From a virus, in the IMG/VR virus record IMGVR_UViG_3300043411_000921, positions 1 through 64,000 of that record: a DNA stretch of 64,000 nucleotides; one strand, 5' to 3'. The notes under the pieces were generated by a model that was not told the origin of the DNA, ran no database searches, and saw nothing but the letters and a program-made list of their open reading frames with translations. A program made the translations under genes and the position numbers. Below are positions 53,493-60,992 of the stretch, one piece after another (position 1 is the stretch's first letter; each line of letters starts with the position of its first letter).

Positions 53493-54944
53493 CTAATCGT
53501 CTACCAGCCTCATGCCCTCTTCGGCTGGATCAAAGTTGATTGGAAGCTTTGTGCTGGAATTGTAGATTGCTTTGGCGAACCTGTTTGGCAGGTTATCAGA
53601 GTATGATCCAAACAAAATCCAACCTTTCATATCCACGCCTCGAAGATCGGCTCCAACAAACCTAGCTCCAACAAACCCAGCACTTCCTTCCGTTTCAATT
53701 CCTCTCATGTCAGCATTTGTGAAGTTGCAATTGGAGAATGAGCCGCCAGAAATCTTCGTGCCAACAAACTTGGCATTCTCAAAACTGGTGAAGGAACTCA
53801 ACGTGTCCATGAAAGAACAGTGACGAATTTCCGTGTTTGAGAAATCCGATTCGTTGTTGGTTGCTCGAACAAAGTTGCAATGAGCGAAATTTGCACCACG
53901 AGCTTTGGTCTGAAAAAGCTGCGAACCTTCAAAGAAACATTCATAACAACTCGCTCCAACAAGTTTGGCCTTTGAAAAGTTCGAATTGGTGAAAACGACA
54001 TTGCTAAGTTTTGCATTGATGAACTTGGCACTTCCGAGGCGTGAGAAAATCATCTTGGAGTTTTTGATGGTTGAATTGGTGAAGTTGGTTCCGAGCACCA
54101 TTGCATTCGTTAGTTGCAAGTCATCAATCACTTGGTTAGAGTAGTCATCGCCAGAAATGGCCGGTTGAGGTTTTGAAAAGAGTTTGTGGGCTGGGTAATA
54201 TGATCCCTCCATATCCTGCTTCTCAATCACATCAACAATTTCCAGCCGCGTTGTGTTGAAAAACACTGCTTGGTTTGGTTCGTTGGGGTGGATGATTCCA
54301 GCATCAACGTTATCAACCACTCCATCATATCCAAGCATCTTCCAGAGAATGTAAGACCATCGTGTTGTTGGGCCGCCGCCCTCTTTCCCTGGAGGCAGCG
54401 GATTCGTTACTTCTTCCCCATCTTCATCTTCTCCAACCTTCGTCCCAGACAGAATCCTTGTGAGATCCCAAATCTTTTTGCCCGGCGAATCAGAAATCCC
54501 CGACAAATCCCAGAAACTTTTTGGTTTCCCCATTGCCTCATCAATAACAGCCGGATCAAATCCAGCAGCCTTCAATTTTTCTCCGTCTTGCTTCAACTGC
54601 TCTTCTGTATACCTCGACAAATCCAAAAGCCTTGCTTCTGGTTTTGGTTTGAAGATGATCATGAAGGGTCTTTCAGCCGCGAAGGAACTGATTGATTCGT
54701 CGATGAGTGGATAGGCGTAGAAGCCAACAGGAGTGTTATACGAGTTTTTGAGATAGAGTCCCATCTTTGGGAACTTGGAGAAGTGGATGAACAGATTCAT
54801 GTCCACACGATTTTGTTGTTCGTATGCGATCAACCTCTCAGTCCACCTGGGAAGTCGTGACTTCGTTTCTCTTTTGAATCTGGTTGCCTCAAGAACGATT
54901 AGAGCTTTGAGAAGAGTTTGAAGGTTGTGTGGCTGGGAAGGCAT
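53493..54944 (-). CDS. Fusion of a phage N-terminal domain to pentapeptide repeats
   Basis: A 483-residue protein. It starts with the leader helix LQTLLKALIVLEATRFKRE. Residues about 50-250 carry patterns I recognise from large phage proteins (LFIHFSKFPKMGLYLKNSYN, TPVGFYAYPL, FAAERPFMIIF and later LGYDGVVDN, GIIHPNEPNQAVFF). Residues about 285-440 are loose pentapeptides, and the protein ends with the FDPAEEGMRLV cap of the early pentapeptide genes. Likely a virion-associated or effector protein; an ADP-ribosyltransferase-like fold for the first domain is a guess. Confidence 0.7.
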   Translation of the reverse strand: MPSQPHNLQTLLKALIVLEATRFKRETKSRLPRWTERLIAYEQQNRVDMNLFIHFSKFPKMGLYLKNSYNTPVGFYAYPLIDESISSFAAERPFMIIFKPKPEARLLDLSRYTEEQLKQDGEKLKAAGFDPAVIDEAMGKPKSFWDLSGISDSPGKKIWDLTRILSGTKVGEDEDGEEVTNPLPPGKEGGGPTTRWSYILWKMLGYDGVVDNVDAGIIHPNEPNQAVFFNTTRLEIVDVIEKQDMEGSYYPAHKLFSKPQPAISGDDYSNQVIDDLQLTNAMVLGTNFTNSTIKNSKMIFSRLGSAKFINAKLSNVVFTNSNFSKAKLVGASCYECFFEGSQLFQTKARGANFAHCNFVRATNNESDFSNTEIRHCSFMDTLSSFTSFENAKFVGTKISGGSFSNCNFTNADMRGIETEGSAGFVGARFVGADLRGVDMKGWILFGSYSDNLPNRFAKAIYNSSTKLPINFDPAEEGMRLVDD

Positions 54945-54970
54945 TGTTGGTTGGAAGTAAATACCCGAAG

Positions 54971-55297
54971 TTACTGCTCGGCAAAAGACAAATCAACCTC
55001 CTCTAACCAACACGATCTTAACGAAGAAATGAACTGGTTTTCCATCCCAACCCTCAACAAATTCTTTTCATCTGCCATGAAACACCAACGAAAAATTTCA
55101 CCCGATCCCGAAATCAAAAACGACTGCAATGGACCAGTGTGATCCATCACTGTGGGCGGAATGCAAACCAAGAGATTCCTTTCCAAATCAAGCTCAAAGG
55201 CTTGGAAGAACCTTTTTCCTTTTATTTCAACACAGAGGCGATAAAGCTTTCCAACTTCGGGAAGATTGTGTGGTATTTCTTTTTCATTCAACATCAC
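54971..55297 (-). CDS. SH3-like small paralog (GKLYRL type), 108 aa
   Basis: HNLPEVGKLYRLCVEIKGKR; LERNLLVCIPPTVMDH; SFLISGSGEIFRWCFMADEK. Clearly duplicated from 55284 (same layout; many identical residues). Confidence 0.8.
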   Translation of the reverse strand: MMLNEKEIPHNLPEVGKLYRLCVEIKGKRFFQAFELDLERNLLVCIPPTVMDHTGPLQSFLISGSGEIFRWCFMADEKNLLRVGMENQFISSLRSCWLEEVDLSFAEQ

Positions 55298-55604
55298 AAA
55301 TCACCTCTTCCAACCAAGCGAGAAAATTCGACGAGTATAGCTGTGCTTTTACCGCCACCCTCAACAACATATCTTTATTTGACAAGTGGCACCAACGAAA
55401 AACCTCACCCGTACCCGAAACCAAAAACGACTGCACTGGTCCCATACCATCTCTTATTGTTGGTGGAATACCAACCAAGAGATTCCTTTCTAAATCAAGC
55501 CCATAGGCGCTGAAGGGCCTTTTTCCTCCTCTTTTAACACAGAGTCGATAAAGCTTTCCAACTTCGGGAAGATTGTGCAGTTGTTCATTGTCACTCAACA
55601 TCAC
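55284..55604 (-). CDS. SH3-like small paralog (GKLYRL type), 106 aa
   Basis: HNLPEVGKLYRLCVKRGGKR; LERNLLVGIPPTIRDG; SFLVSGTGEVFRWCHLSNKD. Pair with 54971; the latest duplication visible in the arrays. Confidence 0.8.
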   Translation of the reverse strand: MMLSDNEQLHNLPEVGKLYRLCVKRGGKRPFSAYGLDLERNLLVGIPPTIRDGMGPVQSFLVSGTGEVFRWCHLSNKDMLLRVAVKAQLYSSNFLAWLEEVICDVE

Positions 55605-55896
55605 AAACCACCTCCTCTAACCACATCAAATTATATTCTTTCGGACGCAAACCTAAACCAAACAAAACAACTGAATGGTGAGTACCACTCACTAGAAAAA
55701 AATCGTAGGGCTGGCGAATATGCTCTCTTTTTAGCTTTGGCAAGCAAAGTAAGAATGCTCCCTCGGGACAGAACTTAAACTCGCCTCCTCCATAAAGACT
55801 ATTTTGGCTTTTGAAAGCATTGAGCGTCAAGTGCTTAAGAGGAGAACCCATAAGACGATACAATTTTCCAGGGATTGGTCTGTGGCTCTCGTTCAC
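55591..55896 (-). CDS. SH3-like small paralog (GKLYRL type), 101 aa
   Basis: RPIPGKLYRLMGSPLKHLTL; GAFLLCLPKLKREHI; FFLVSGTHHSVVLFGLGLR. Ends MWLEEVVCDVE like its neighbour. Confidence 0.75.
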   Translation of the reverse strand: MNESHRPIPGKLYRLMGSPLKHLTLNAFKSQNSLYGGGEFKFCPEGAFLLCLPKLKREHIRQPYDFFLVSGTHHSVVLFGLGLRPKEYNLMWLEEVVCDVE

Positions 55897-56177
55897 TATT
55901 CTTCCTCCTCTTCCACTTTTTCAAGCCAAACAGTCAAGTCGGGGTTGTAAAGATGGTACCGCCCGACAACCCCAGGCTCAAAAGCAACAAGATTGGGGCA
56001 ACTCACTTGTTCACCACTCCCAGCAATCAAATACTCGCTGTTTCCAAGATAACAAACGGTTTTTCCATTCGCCATTTTCATTATAGTTGCGCGGGTGAAG
56101 CGATGGCTGGGCAGGCTGCGCACATGATAGAGATAGCCAATGACTGGGTTGCTTGCAAAAACTTCAGGTTGATTCAT
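55896..56177 (-). CDS. SH3-like small paralog (GYLYHV type), 93 aa
   Basis: SNPVIGYLYHVRSLPSHRFT; GKTVCYLGNSEYLIAGSGEQ; LTVWLEKVEEEEE. ATG 56177. Confidence 0.7.
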   Translation of the reverse strand: MNQPEVFASNPVIGYLYHVRSLPSHRFTRATIMKMANGKTVCYLGNSEYLIAGSGEQVSCPNLVAFEPGVVGRYHLYNPDLTVWLEKVEEEEE

Positions 56178-56520
56178 AATCCACTTCCACTTCAACCAAC
56201 CAAACCCGTGCGCCTTCAGCATCTTCGTAAGTCTTGGGTTGATAACCTGCTGGAAGTACCTTCAAACGCCAAGTGAAGATTTCGCCCGAATCCGAACAAA
56301 CAAAGGTTGGCATAAGCCAATTTTCCTCCTCTGTTTTTCTCGGCTCAGTGCAAAGAAGAAAGGCTTTTTGATCATCAAAGATGAAATAATGCCCGAATCG
56401 TCGCGCTTTTGGGTGATAGGATTTGATTCGCTTGTCAATGTGTCTGTTGGCAAGACGATACAACTTTCCAGGAATAGGATCGGTTGCAACAACCTTGTTT
56501 TTCTCCTTATTCATCGTCAT
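56164..56520 (-). CDS. SH3-like small paralog (GKLYRL type), 118 aa
   Basis: DPIPGKLYRLANRHIDKRIK; DQKAFLLCTEPRKTEEEN; FVCSDSGEIFTWRLKVLPAG. ATG 56520 or 56514. Confidence 0.75.
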   Translation of the reverse strand: MTMNKEKNKVVATDPIPGKLYRLANRHIDKRIKSYHPKARRFGHYFIFDDQKAFLLCTEPRKTEEENWLMPTFVCSDSGEIFTWRLKVLPAGYQPKTYEDAEGARVWLVEVEVDYEST

Positions 56521-56803
56521 TCTCCACTTCTTCGAGGTAATCCACATAATTTTTTCTGGGCATTGCAACGGTGACACCACCCCAGTCAAACTTGTTACCG
56601 TAAGGGGTTATGAAAACAGGAATGAGATACCCACCATCATCTCTGATTTCACAACAAAGAATTGGGGTTGTTTTCCTGTCCAATGAAAAGGAATTGGTGT
56701 TGACATCAACCAGTGTCAAAACTGGTTGACTGTAAGGGTGTTTGATCTCCCGGAGCCAATACAGTTTTCCCGCTTCGGGATCTTTGTAGAGTGGTGTTGT
56801 CAT
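56507..56803 (-). CDS. SH3-like small paralog (GKLYWL type), 98 aa
   Basis: DPEAGKLYWLREIKHPYSQP; TTPILCCEIRDDGG; PVFITPYGNKFDWGGVTVAM. Start near the boundary of a small gap. Confidence 0.75.
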   Translation of the reverse strand: MTTPLYKDPEAGKLYWLREIKHPYSQPVLTLVDVNTNSFSLDRKTTPILCCEIRDDGGYLIPVFITPYGNKFDWGGVTVAMPRKNYVDYLEEVENDDE

Positions 56804-56820
56804 GTTGGGTGTTCCCGTTC

Positions 56821-57135
56821 CTACTCTGCTGTGAGAATGGGAGTGCTGTCAACCACAGAAGAATAAACCAGAATCTTTTTGCCTTCTGGTGTCAAGAGCA
56901 ACACCATTTTCTTGCCCCATAATTCGGGATGGTCAAGAACAACAAACAAGTCCGTTCTGTTAAAGAAAAATTGACTGGCTGAAAGATAGTCAATCGTAGA
57001 CATCTTTGGGTTGTCGGGATCAAAGGGCCGCCCACTCGCTCTTGCCCAAAACTCATCATCCAATTCTCCCACCAGCCGAACAAGCTGTCCGATCTCAGCC
57101 GGTTTCCTGTACGAGTTCTTTCTGAGAATTTGCAT
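56821..57135 (-). CDS. SH3-like small paralog (GQLVRL type), 104 aa
   Basis: PAEIGQLVRLVGELDDEFWA; RTDLFVVLDHPELWG; VLLLTPEGKKILVYSSVVDS. ATG 57135 lies inside the next gene's end. Confidence 0.75.
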   Translation of the reverse strand: MQILRKNSYRKPAEIGQLVRLVGELDDEFWARASGRPFDPDNPKMSTIDYLSASQFFFNRTDLFVVLDHPELWGKKMVLLLTPEGKKILVYSSVVDSTPILTAE

Positions 57136-57460
57136 GGATCGTCCTTTCTTCATCAAGATCATCCGCGTTTACTAAAATCACACTTCCATCTGGAAAAAGC
57201 AAGGAAATGAAGTTGGTTCGGAATTTTTTTTTTGTTGGGTGGGTTTGAATGACAAGGAAGTAATCAAATGTGTGGCGCCCAACAACGGGGTCAATTCCTT
57301 CCCTGCTCGGCACTACGATCCACTTGTCGTTAACGTAATTGTAGATGCGGTAGTGACCCTTGTCACGATCTGAAAGTGTTGGAAGAATGCGGACTTCTCG
57401 TTCGTTGTGATTGCCCCATTCATCCTTGAAACAAACCAAGTCACCAACACGAATATTCAT
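57095..57460 (-). CDS. SH3-like small paralog (GDLV type), 121 aa
   Basis: MNIRVGDLVCFKDEWGNHNE; HTFDYFLVIQTHPTKK; ISLLFPDGSVILVNADDLDE. ATGA overlap with 57457. Confidence 0.75.
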   Translation of the reverse strand: MNIRVGDLVCFKDEWGNHNEREVRILPTLSDRDKGHYRIYNYVNDKWIVVPSREGIDPVVGRHTFDYFLVIQTHPTKKKFRTNFISLLFPDGSVILVNADDLDEERTIHANSQKELVQETG

Positions 57461-57678
57461 AATATCGGATTCCTTTCTGCCAGAACGATCAAATCAGAAA
57501 AAACTGGAATTATCAATCCGTTTGGGGTTAGGAGATAAACCCGATGTGGGGGGGCGGTAGCAAGAACCAAAAACAAAGCACCCTTTGCGGAATAAGCCCA
57601 GTCATGTTTGACGTGACTCCAGAGTGCTATCTCAGGCTTTAACTTCACCAAATCACTGGGCTCAAACTCCATTTTCAT
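57457..57678 (-). CDS. SH3-like small paralog (SDLV type), 73 aa
   Basis: EFEPSDLVKLKPEIALWSHV; KGALFLVLATAPPHR; VYLLTPNGLIIPVFSDLIVL. ATG 57678 or 57672 preferred over 57690, which lies well inside the upstream gene. Confidence 0.7.
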   Translation of the reverse strand: MKMEFEPSDLVKLKPEIALWSHVKHDWAYSAKGALFLVLATAPPHRVYLLTPNGLIIPVFSDLIVLAERNPIL

Positions 57679-57967
57679 CTTTTCTTTCATTCATGGTGAT
57701 AGCGGTTTGCCAATCAAAGAGCGATGCTCTACATGAAACTTTGATTCCATCTGGTGATAGGAGCAAGACAAAACCAAACTCCTCATACTTCAACACAAGG
57801 AACCAAGAAACATATTTGGCTTTGAAAAAGCACAACCTTCGAGGCGCGTCAACTTCGTAAAGATGATTCCTCATTTCGCAATGAGTTGTTGGGGTGCTGT
57901 TAGAAATTCGATCTGGTCGCACCAGTGTTCCCGGTTTTACCTTTCCACCAAAGAAATCATCAGTCAT
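57662..57967 (-). CDS. SH3-like small paralog (PGTLV type), 101 aa
   Basis: GGKVKPGTLVRPDRISNST; YVSWFLVLKYEEFG; FVLLLSPDGIKVSCRASLFD. Confidence 0.75.
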   Translation of the reverse strand: MTDDFFGGKVKPGTLVRPDRISNSTPTTHCEMRNHLYEVDAPRRLCFFKAKYVSWFLVLKYEEFGFVLLLSPDGIKVSCRASLFDWQTAITMNERKDENGV

Positions 57968-58200
57968 GGTAATGGAGCTTTCTTAAAGTCTTCGCGGATT
58001 GATTTGACTATTCGACCATCAGGGCAAACCAAGATTACTCCTGGGAATGAGCGGCTGCCGCAAACGATTGTAACGAATTCGGCAACGAGAAACATTGAGT
58101 CTTCTGGATAAGAGCAGCCCTCGGTGTTGGGACGTTGATAGTCTATCAACAACGCAAGCTGAGGGTCCAGAATCGCCAAATCTCCCACTTTCAAGGTCAT
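57964..58200 (-). CDS. SH3-like small paralog (GDLA type), 78 aa
   Basis: MTLKVGDLAILDPQLALLID; EDSMFLVAEFVTIV; VILVCPDGRIVKSIREDFKK. Confidence 0.75.
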   Translation of the reverse strand: MTLKVGDLAILDPQLALLIDYQRPNTEGCSYPEDSMFLVAEFVTIVCGSRSFPGVILVCPDGRIVKSIREDFKKAPLP

Positions 58201-58472
58201 TCAACAACCTTTGCTTTCCTGAACTTGTCAGTACGAACATGAATGACTTTACCCATTGGATCTACCAGTTCCAAATAACTCACATCTTGTTGCAAAATAT
58301 TGCACCAGCGATAAAAACACCTGCAAATGAGAAATTTTGAATCGTGACGATACACGCCGATTGGTTTTTCCATGTTGTAGATCGCGGTGATAAAAAACCT
58401 GCCCGGCCCAATATTTCGCGCTGCTTCAACCAAGTCCCCTGGATTGAGGATCGACGAATCCAAATTTCTCAT
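58197..58472 (-). CDS. SH3-like small paralog (GDLV type), 91 aa
   Basis: SILNPGDLVEAARNIGPGRF; KFLICRCFYRWCN; YLELVDPMGKVIHVRTDKFR. Two clustered Cys. Confidence 0.75.
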   Translation of the reverse strand: MRNLDSSILNPGDLVEAARNIGPGRFFITAIYNMEKPIGVYRHDSKFLICRCFYRWCNILQQDVSYLELVDPMGKVIHVRTDKFRKAKVVE

Positions 58473-58750
58473 GTTGCAACCTTCCTGAAGAGGTGGGGCA
58501 AAGCCATTGAAGCTTTTCCGTCAGGACAAAGGATCTTGACAACCAACAAATCCTTAGTGGAAAAATCAGGATTTGAGACGAAAAAACAATCCAGGACAAG
58601 AAACAGGGAATTCATTGGATACGTTCGAGCGACATAATCAACAACCCTTCCTCCAGCACAATTCAGGTCGAGAAAGTAGAAGGATTTTTCACTTGGATTA
58701 AAGGTAATGGGCTCTAGCAAATCTTCAGGAAAAAATGGGATGGATGTCAT
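58469..58750 (-). CDS. SH3-like small paralog (EDLL type), 93 aa
   Basis: PFFPEDLLEPITFNPSEKSF; MNSLFLVLDCFFVSN; VVKILCPDGKASMALPHLFR. Confidence 0.75.
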   Translation of the reverse strand: MTSIPFFPEDLLEPITFNPSEKSFYFLDLNCAGGRVVDYVARTYPMNSLFLVLDCFFVSNPDFSTKDLLVVKILCPDGKASMALPHLFRKVAT

Positions 58751-59082
58751 GGTTCTTCTGAATCCTCGGGGGTCAATTTTACCGGAACTAGAAACTCTTG
58801 TTCTTCAACGGTGTATCTGTCAAGGATGCGGATTTTGCCTTCCGGGTCAACAACCTTCAACACTTCAACCGAACGAGCCCACAGAGCAGGTCTAACATCC
58901 ATAACCGACAAAACCAAGAACATGGAATCCTTTCGAGCAGTATAGAGCTTGTCCTCCTTCCAACAAAAGAAACTCATAAATCCAGAGTCAATTCCATTGT
59001 TTCGTGCATTCTCGGGGACTTGAGCCAAGTAGGGTTTGTCCAAAACCGTTTCTCTTATGATTTCTGCAAACTCATATTTCAT
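58747..59082 (-). CDS. SH3-like small paralog, 111 aa
   Basis: YEFAEIIRETVLDKPYLAQV is an extra N-terminal helix; then FMSFFCWKEDKLYTARKDS, MFLVLSVMDVRPA and LKVVDPEGKIRILDRYTVEE. Overlaps the phosphatase stop by 4 nt. Confidence 0.75.
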   Translation of the reverse strand: MKYEFAEIIRETVLDKPYLAQVPENARNNGIDSGFMSFFCWKEDKLYTARKDSMFLVLSVMDVRPALWARSVEVLKVVDPEGKIRILDRYTVEEQEFLVPVKLTPEDSEEP

Positions 59083-59726
59083 GGGATCACCACGATTTGA
59101 GGAACGCAAGCAGAATTGTAGAACTTCGTTCCAAACGCTTCTGCTGTCTCGCCACCGGAAGAATGAACATGACCAAACATGTGAACTTTGATGCTCGCAG
59201 CATTCGGATGGTAAGCGTAACATTGCCCGATGGTTGAGCAGCCCCATTCGCTTGCCAAAATTCCTTTTGGTGGAACATGGGTCACAAGCACATCGACATT
59301 TTCATGTTGAAACAGCTTCCTTGAAGCAACAGCAAGGTCATGTGGCTGCAACTCACCATTCCAATCTCCATAGATGTAAGGAATGAAGCTATGCCCAGTC
59401 CACCGCTTCCCACCAAACTCAGTTATTTTGTCCGGTGTTAGCAAATGAACTTCCCCAGCATATCCACACTCAGTCAGCATCTCAGCCAAACAAATGAAAT
59501 CGTGGTTGCCATTGACGACAATGACGGGACGACCAGCTAGATAACGACAGATGTTTTGCGAGTGCTTTGCAAACCAATCCCTTTGGAATTTTGGTTCAAT
59601 ATTCCAATTTCCTCTGATAAGGTTTGGGAAAAAATCACCTGACGACACCACAACGTCCACATCTTTGTCGATGAGGGCTAACGGGTGCAAATCAGCGTGA
59701 AGGTCAGATGCGTGGAAAATCTTCAT
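59079..59726 (-). CDS. Metallophosphoesterase, 215 aa
   Basis: MKIFHASDLHADLHPLALID: the DLH (D-x-H) metal motif, then SSGDFFPN (GD), VNGNHDFI (GNHD), LVTHVPPK and MFGHVHSSGG (GHVH), in the order of calcineurin-type phosphoesterases. Differs from 15438 (GDVHGC type), so the phage carries two distinct families. Substrate unknown; MPEs act on nucleotides, RNA ends or phosphoproteins. ATG 59726 lies 16 nt after a TAAGTT -10 box. Confidence 0.85.
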   Translation of the reverse strand: MKIFHASDLHADLHPLALIDKDVDVVVSSGDFFPNLIRGNWNIEPKFQRDWFAKHSQNICRYLAGRPVIVVNGNHDFICLAEMLTECGYAGEVHLLTPDKITEFGGKRWTGHSFIPYIYGDWNGELQPHDLAVASRKLFQHENVDVLVTHVPPKGILASEWGCSTIGQCYAYHPNAASIKVHMFGHVHSSGGETAEAFGTKFYNSACVPQIVVIP

Positions 59727-59742
59727 GGTGTTACTATCCGGG

Positions 59743-59771
59743 AACTTACCACGTCCGCATCGCAAGGTCAA
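59743..59771 (-). promoter_or_regulatory. Sigma70-type promoter
   Basis: Leftward TTGACC (59766-59771), 17-bp spacer, TAAGTT (59743-59748), upstream of the metallophosphoesterase. Confidence 0.7.
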
Positions 59772-59786
59772 GAAAATTCTCAGACG

Positions 59787-59810
59787 GGCTCAGGATGCTT
59801 TATAGAGCCC
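59787..59810. repeat. Boundary-type hairpin
   Basis: GGCTCAGGATGCTTTATAGAGCCC: shares the CAGGATGCTTT core with the boundary repeats and forms a GGGCTC/GAGCCC stem. Lies between the rightward gene at 59908 and the phosphoesterase promoter. Confidence 0.5.
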
Positions 59811-59907
59811 GCAAATAATTTGATGGGTCGGAGGTCGTCCAAACAATTCAGACGCCTGGATGACCCCTTCTCGTGTCAAGAAAGAATAACAACAGGTGAA
59901 AAAGAAC

Positions 59908-60168
59908 ATGGTTAAACAACAATATGGCAGACAACAGCAACAGCAGTCCCGGAATGGTGTGATGGAGTGCCGGGATGTGTTTGTGGTTTTGGAAGGATCG
60001 AAGGTTGGAGGGATTTATCGGTATCGAGATGATGCCGATGCACACGCCGAAGTCGTTGGAGGAAAAGTCATCCTTCAACAAATCAAAGAGGAAACGCCCG
60101 GTTGGGTGTCAACAATGCTTGAGGCTGGAAGGGAGAAGGCTAGGATGCAGTCAGGAGGAGGAAGATAG
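59908..60168 (+). CDS. Small hypothetical protein, 86 aa (rightward)
   Basis: MVKQQYGRQQQQQSRNGVME: a Gln-rich start, then VFVVLEGSKVGGIYRYRDDA, loosely like an SH3 array member (GGIYRY), and a basic helical tail. ATG 59908 with GGTGAAAAAGAAC upstream; a GTG at 59896 is also possible. Confidence 0.6.
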   Translation: MVKQQYGRQQQQQSRNGVMECRDVFVVLEGSKVGGIYRYRDDADAHAEVVGGKVILQQIKEETPGWVSTMLEAGREKARMQSGGGR

Positions 60169-60174
60169 TAGGGA

Positions 60175-60591
60175 TCAACCAACACCATCATAAACGATGA
60201 CGTTGGAATAGGCATTGCTTCCAGTAAAGTAAGGATCTGAGCTGCTGTAAGCAAAAGAGCTTGTAAGATTTGGAATGCTGGCTGTTGGAATGCCTGTGAG
60301 CCCAGCGGCAACAGAGAATGTGGAACCAGTAACCCACATCTTTTTCACACGAACTTCAAGTGTCAACGTCTGACCAGAAGGAACTGTGAACTTATTGTTT
60401 CCCAGAAGTCCATTGCTTGTGAAAGCGATTGTGGTCGCTCCTCCGGTTGCAGCAACAGTCACAAACTTGGTGACATAAGGGAAATTCAACTGAATTGGTT
60501 GTCCTGCTGCGGCTGTCGAAGAAGTGACGTATGGAATGCCTGAGATTTGATAGGCAGGCGTGTGATTGTATCCAGGGTCAGGATATTGCAT
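60175..60591 (-). CDS. Probable virion surface/decoration-type protein, 138 aa
   Basis: MQYPDPGYNHTPAYQISGIP then a Ser/Thr/Gly-rich beta sequence (LNFPYVTKFVTVAATGGATT, VPSGQTLTLEVRVKKMW) ending SNVIVYDGVG. Composition is like phage head-decoration or fibre proteins; no close family can be named. It overlaps the end of the gene at 60578 and may be transcribed from its promoter. Confidence 0.6.
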   Translation of the reverse strand: MQYPDPGYNHTPAYQISGIPYVTSSTAAAGQPIQLNFPYVTKFVTVAATGGATTIAFTSNGLLGNNKFTVPSGQTLTLEVRVKKMWVTGSTFSVAAGLTGIPTASIPNLTSSFAYSSSDPYFTGSNAYSNVIVYDGVG

Positions 60592-60913
60592 TTTCGTTGT
60601 CTGTAACTACCTCAAACATCTCAGAAATGTTATCATTGGCCGACAACAAACCAATCTCTCCGCCAGGAAGAAGAAAACAAAAACTGCTATAATCTCTCCC
60701 CTTGAATTCCCCAAGGAAAACAACTGGCTGGCTGAATTTCAACGCTTTGGAACCAGTGATTTTAACCGGCTCCAGGCTTTGTGAGGTAATCCAAACGTGT
60801 GCAGTTTGTTGCACAGAAGTTGGGACACCTTTCTTTCTTCTGGATAGGATGGGATTTGTTTTCCATCTAACGAGAGATCCTAGTGGGAATGGAAGTCCTT
60901 GGTTGTCATTCAT
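60578..60913 (-). CDS. SH3-like small paralog (GSLVRW type), 111 aa
   Basis: LPFPLGSLVRWKTNPILSRR; SQPVVFLGEFKGRDY; CFLLPGGEIGLLSANDNISE. The most isolated member; ATG 60913 is preferred (7 nt after the -10). Confidence 0.75.
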   Translation of the reverse strand: MNDNQGLPFPLGSLVRWKTNPILSRRKKGVPTSVQQTAHVWITSQSLEPVKITGSKALKFSQPVVFLGEFKGRDYSSFCFLLPGGEIGLLSANDNISEMFEVVTDNENAIS

Positions 60914-60920
60914 CATGTTG

Positions 60921-60949
60921 GTTTTATTCTACTTGAATTGAGGTGTCAA
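60921..60949 (-). promoter_or_regulatory. Sigma70-type promoter, leaderless arrangement
   Basis: Leftward TTGACA (60944-60949), 17-bp spacer, TAAAAC (60921-60926); 4 or 7 nt to the ATG pair at 60916/60913. Confidence 0.7.
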
Positions 60950-60992
60950 GGGGGTTCAATAACTATTCCTCGAAGGAACAGGTAAACCACAA

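Larger units (their letters stand above)
54971..59082 (-). other. Array III of SH3-like small paralogs
   Basis: Fourteen leftward members, 76-118 residues. In the first half the last strand pair is S-x-x-G-E-I/V-F-x-W (54971, 55284, 56164); in the second half it is L-x-P-D-G-K (57457 on). Many share GKLYRL. Two adjacent copies, 54971 and 55284, are clearly recent duplicates. Confidence 0.75.
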
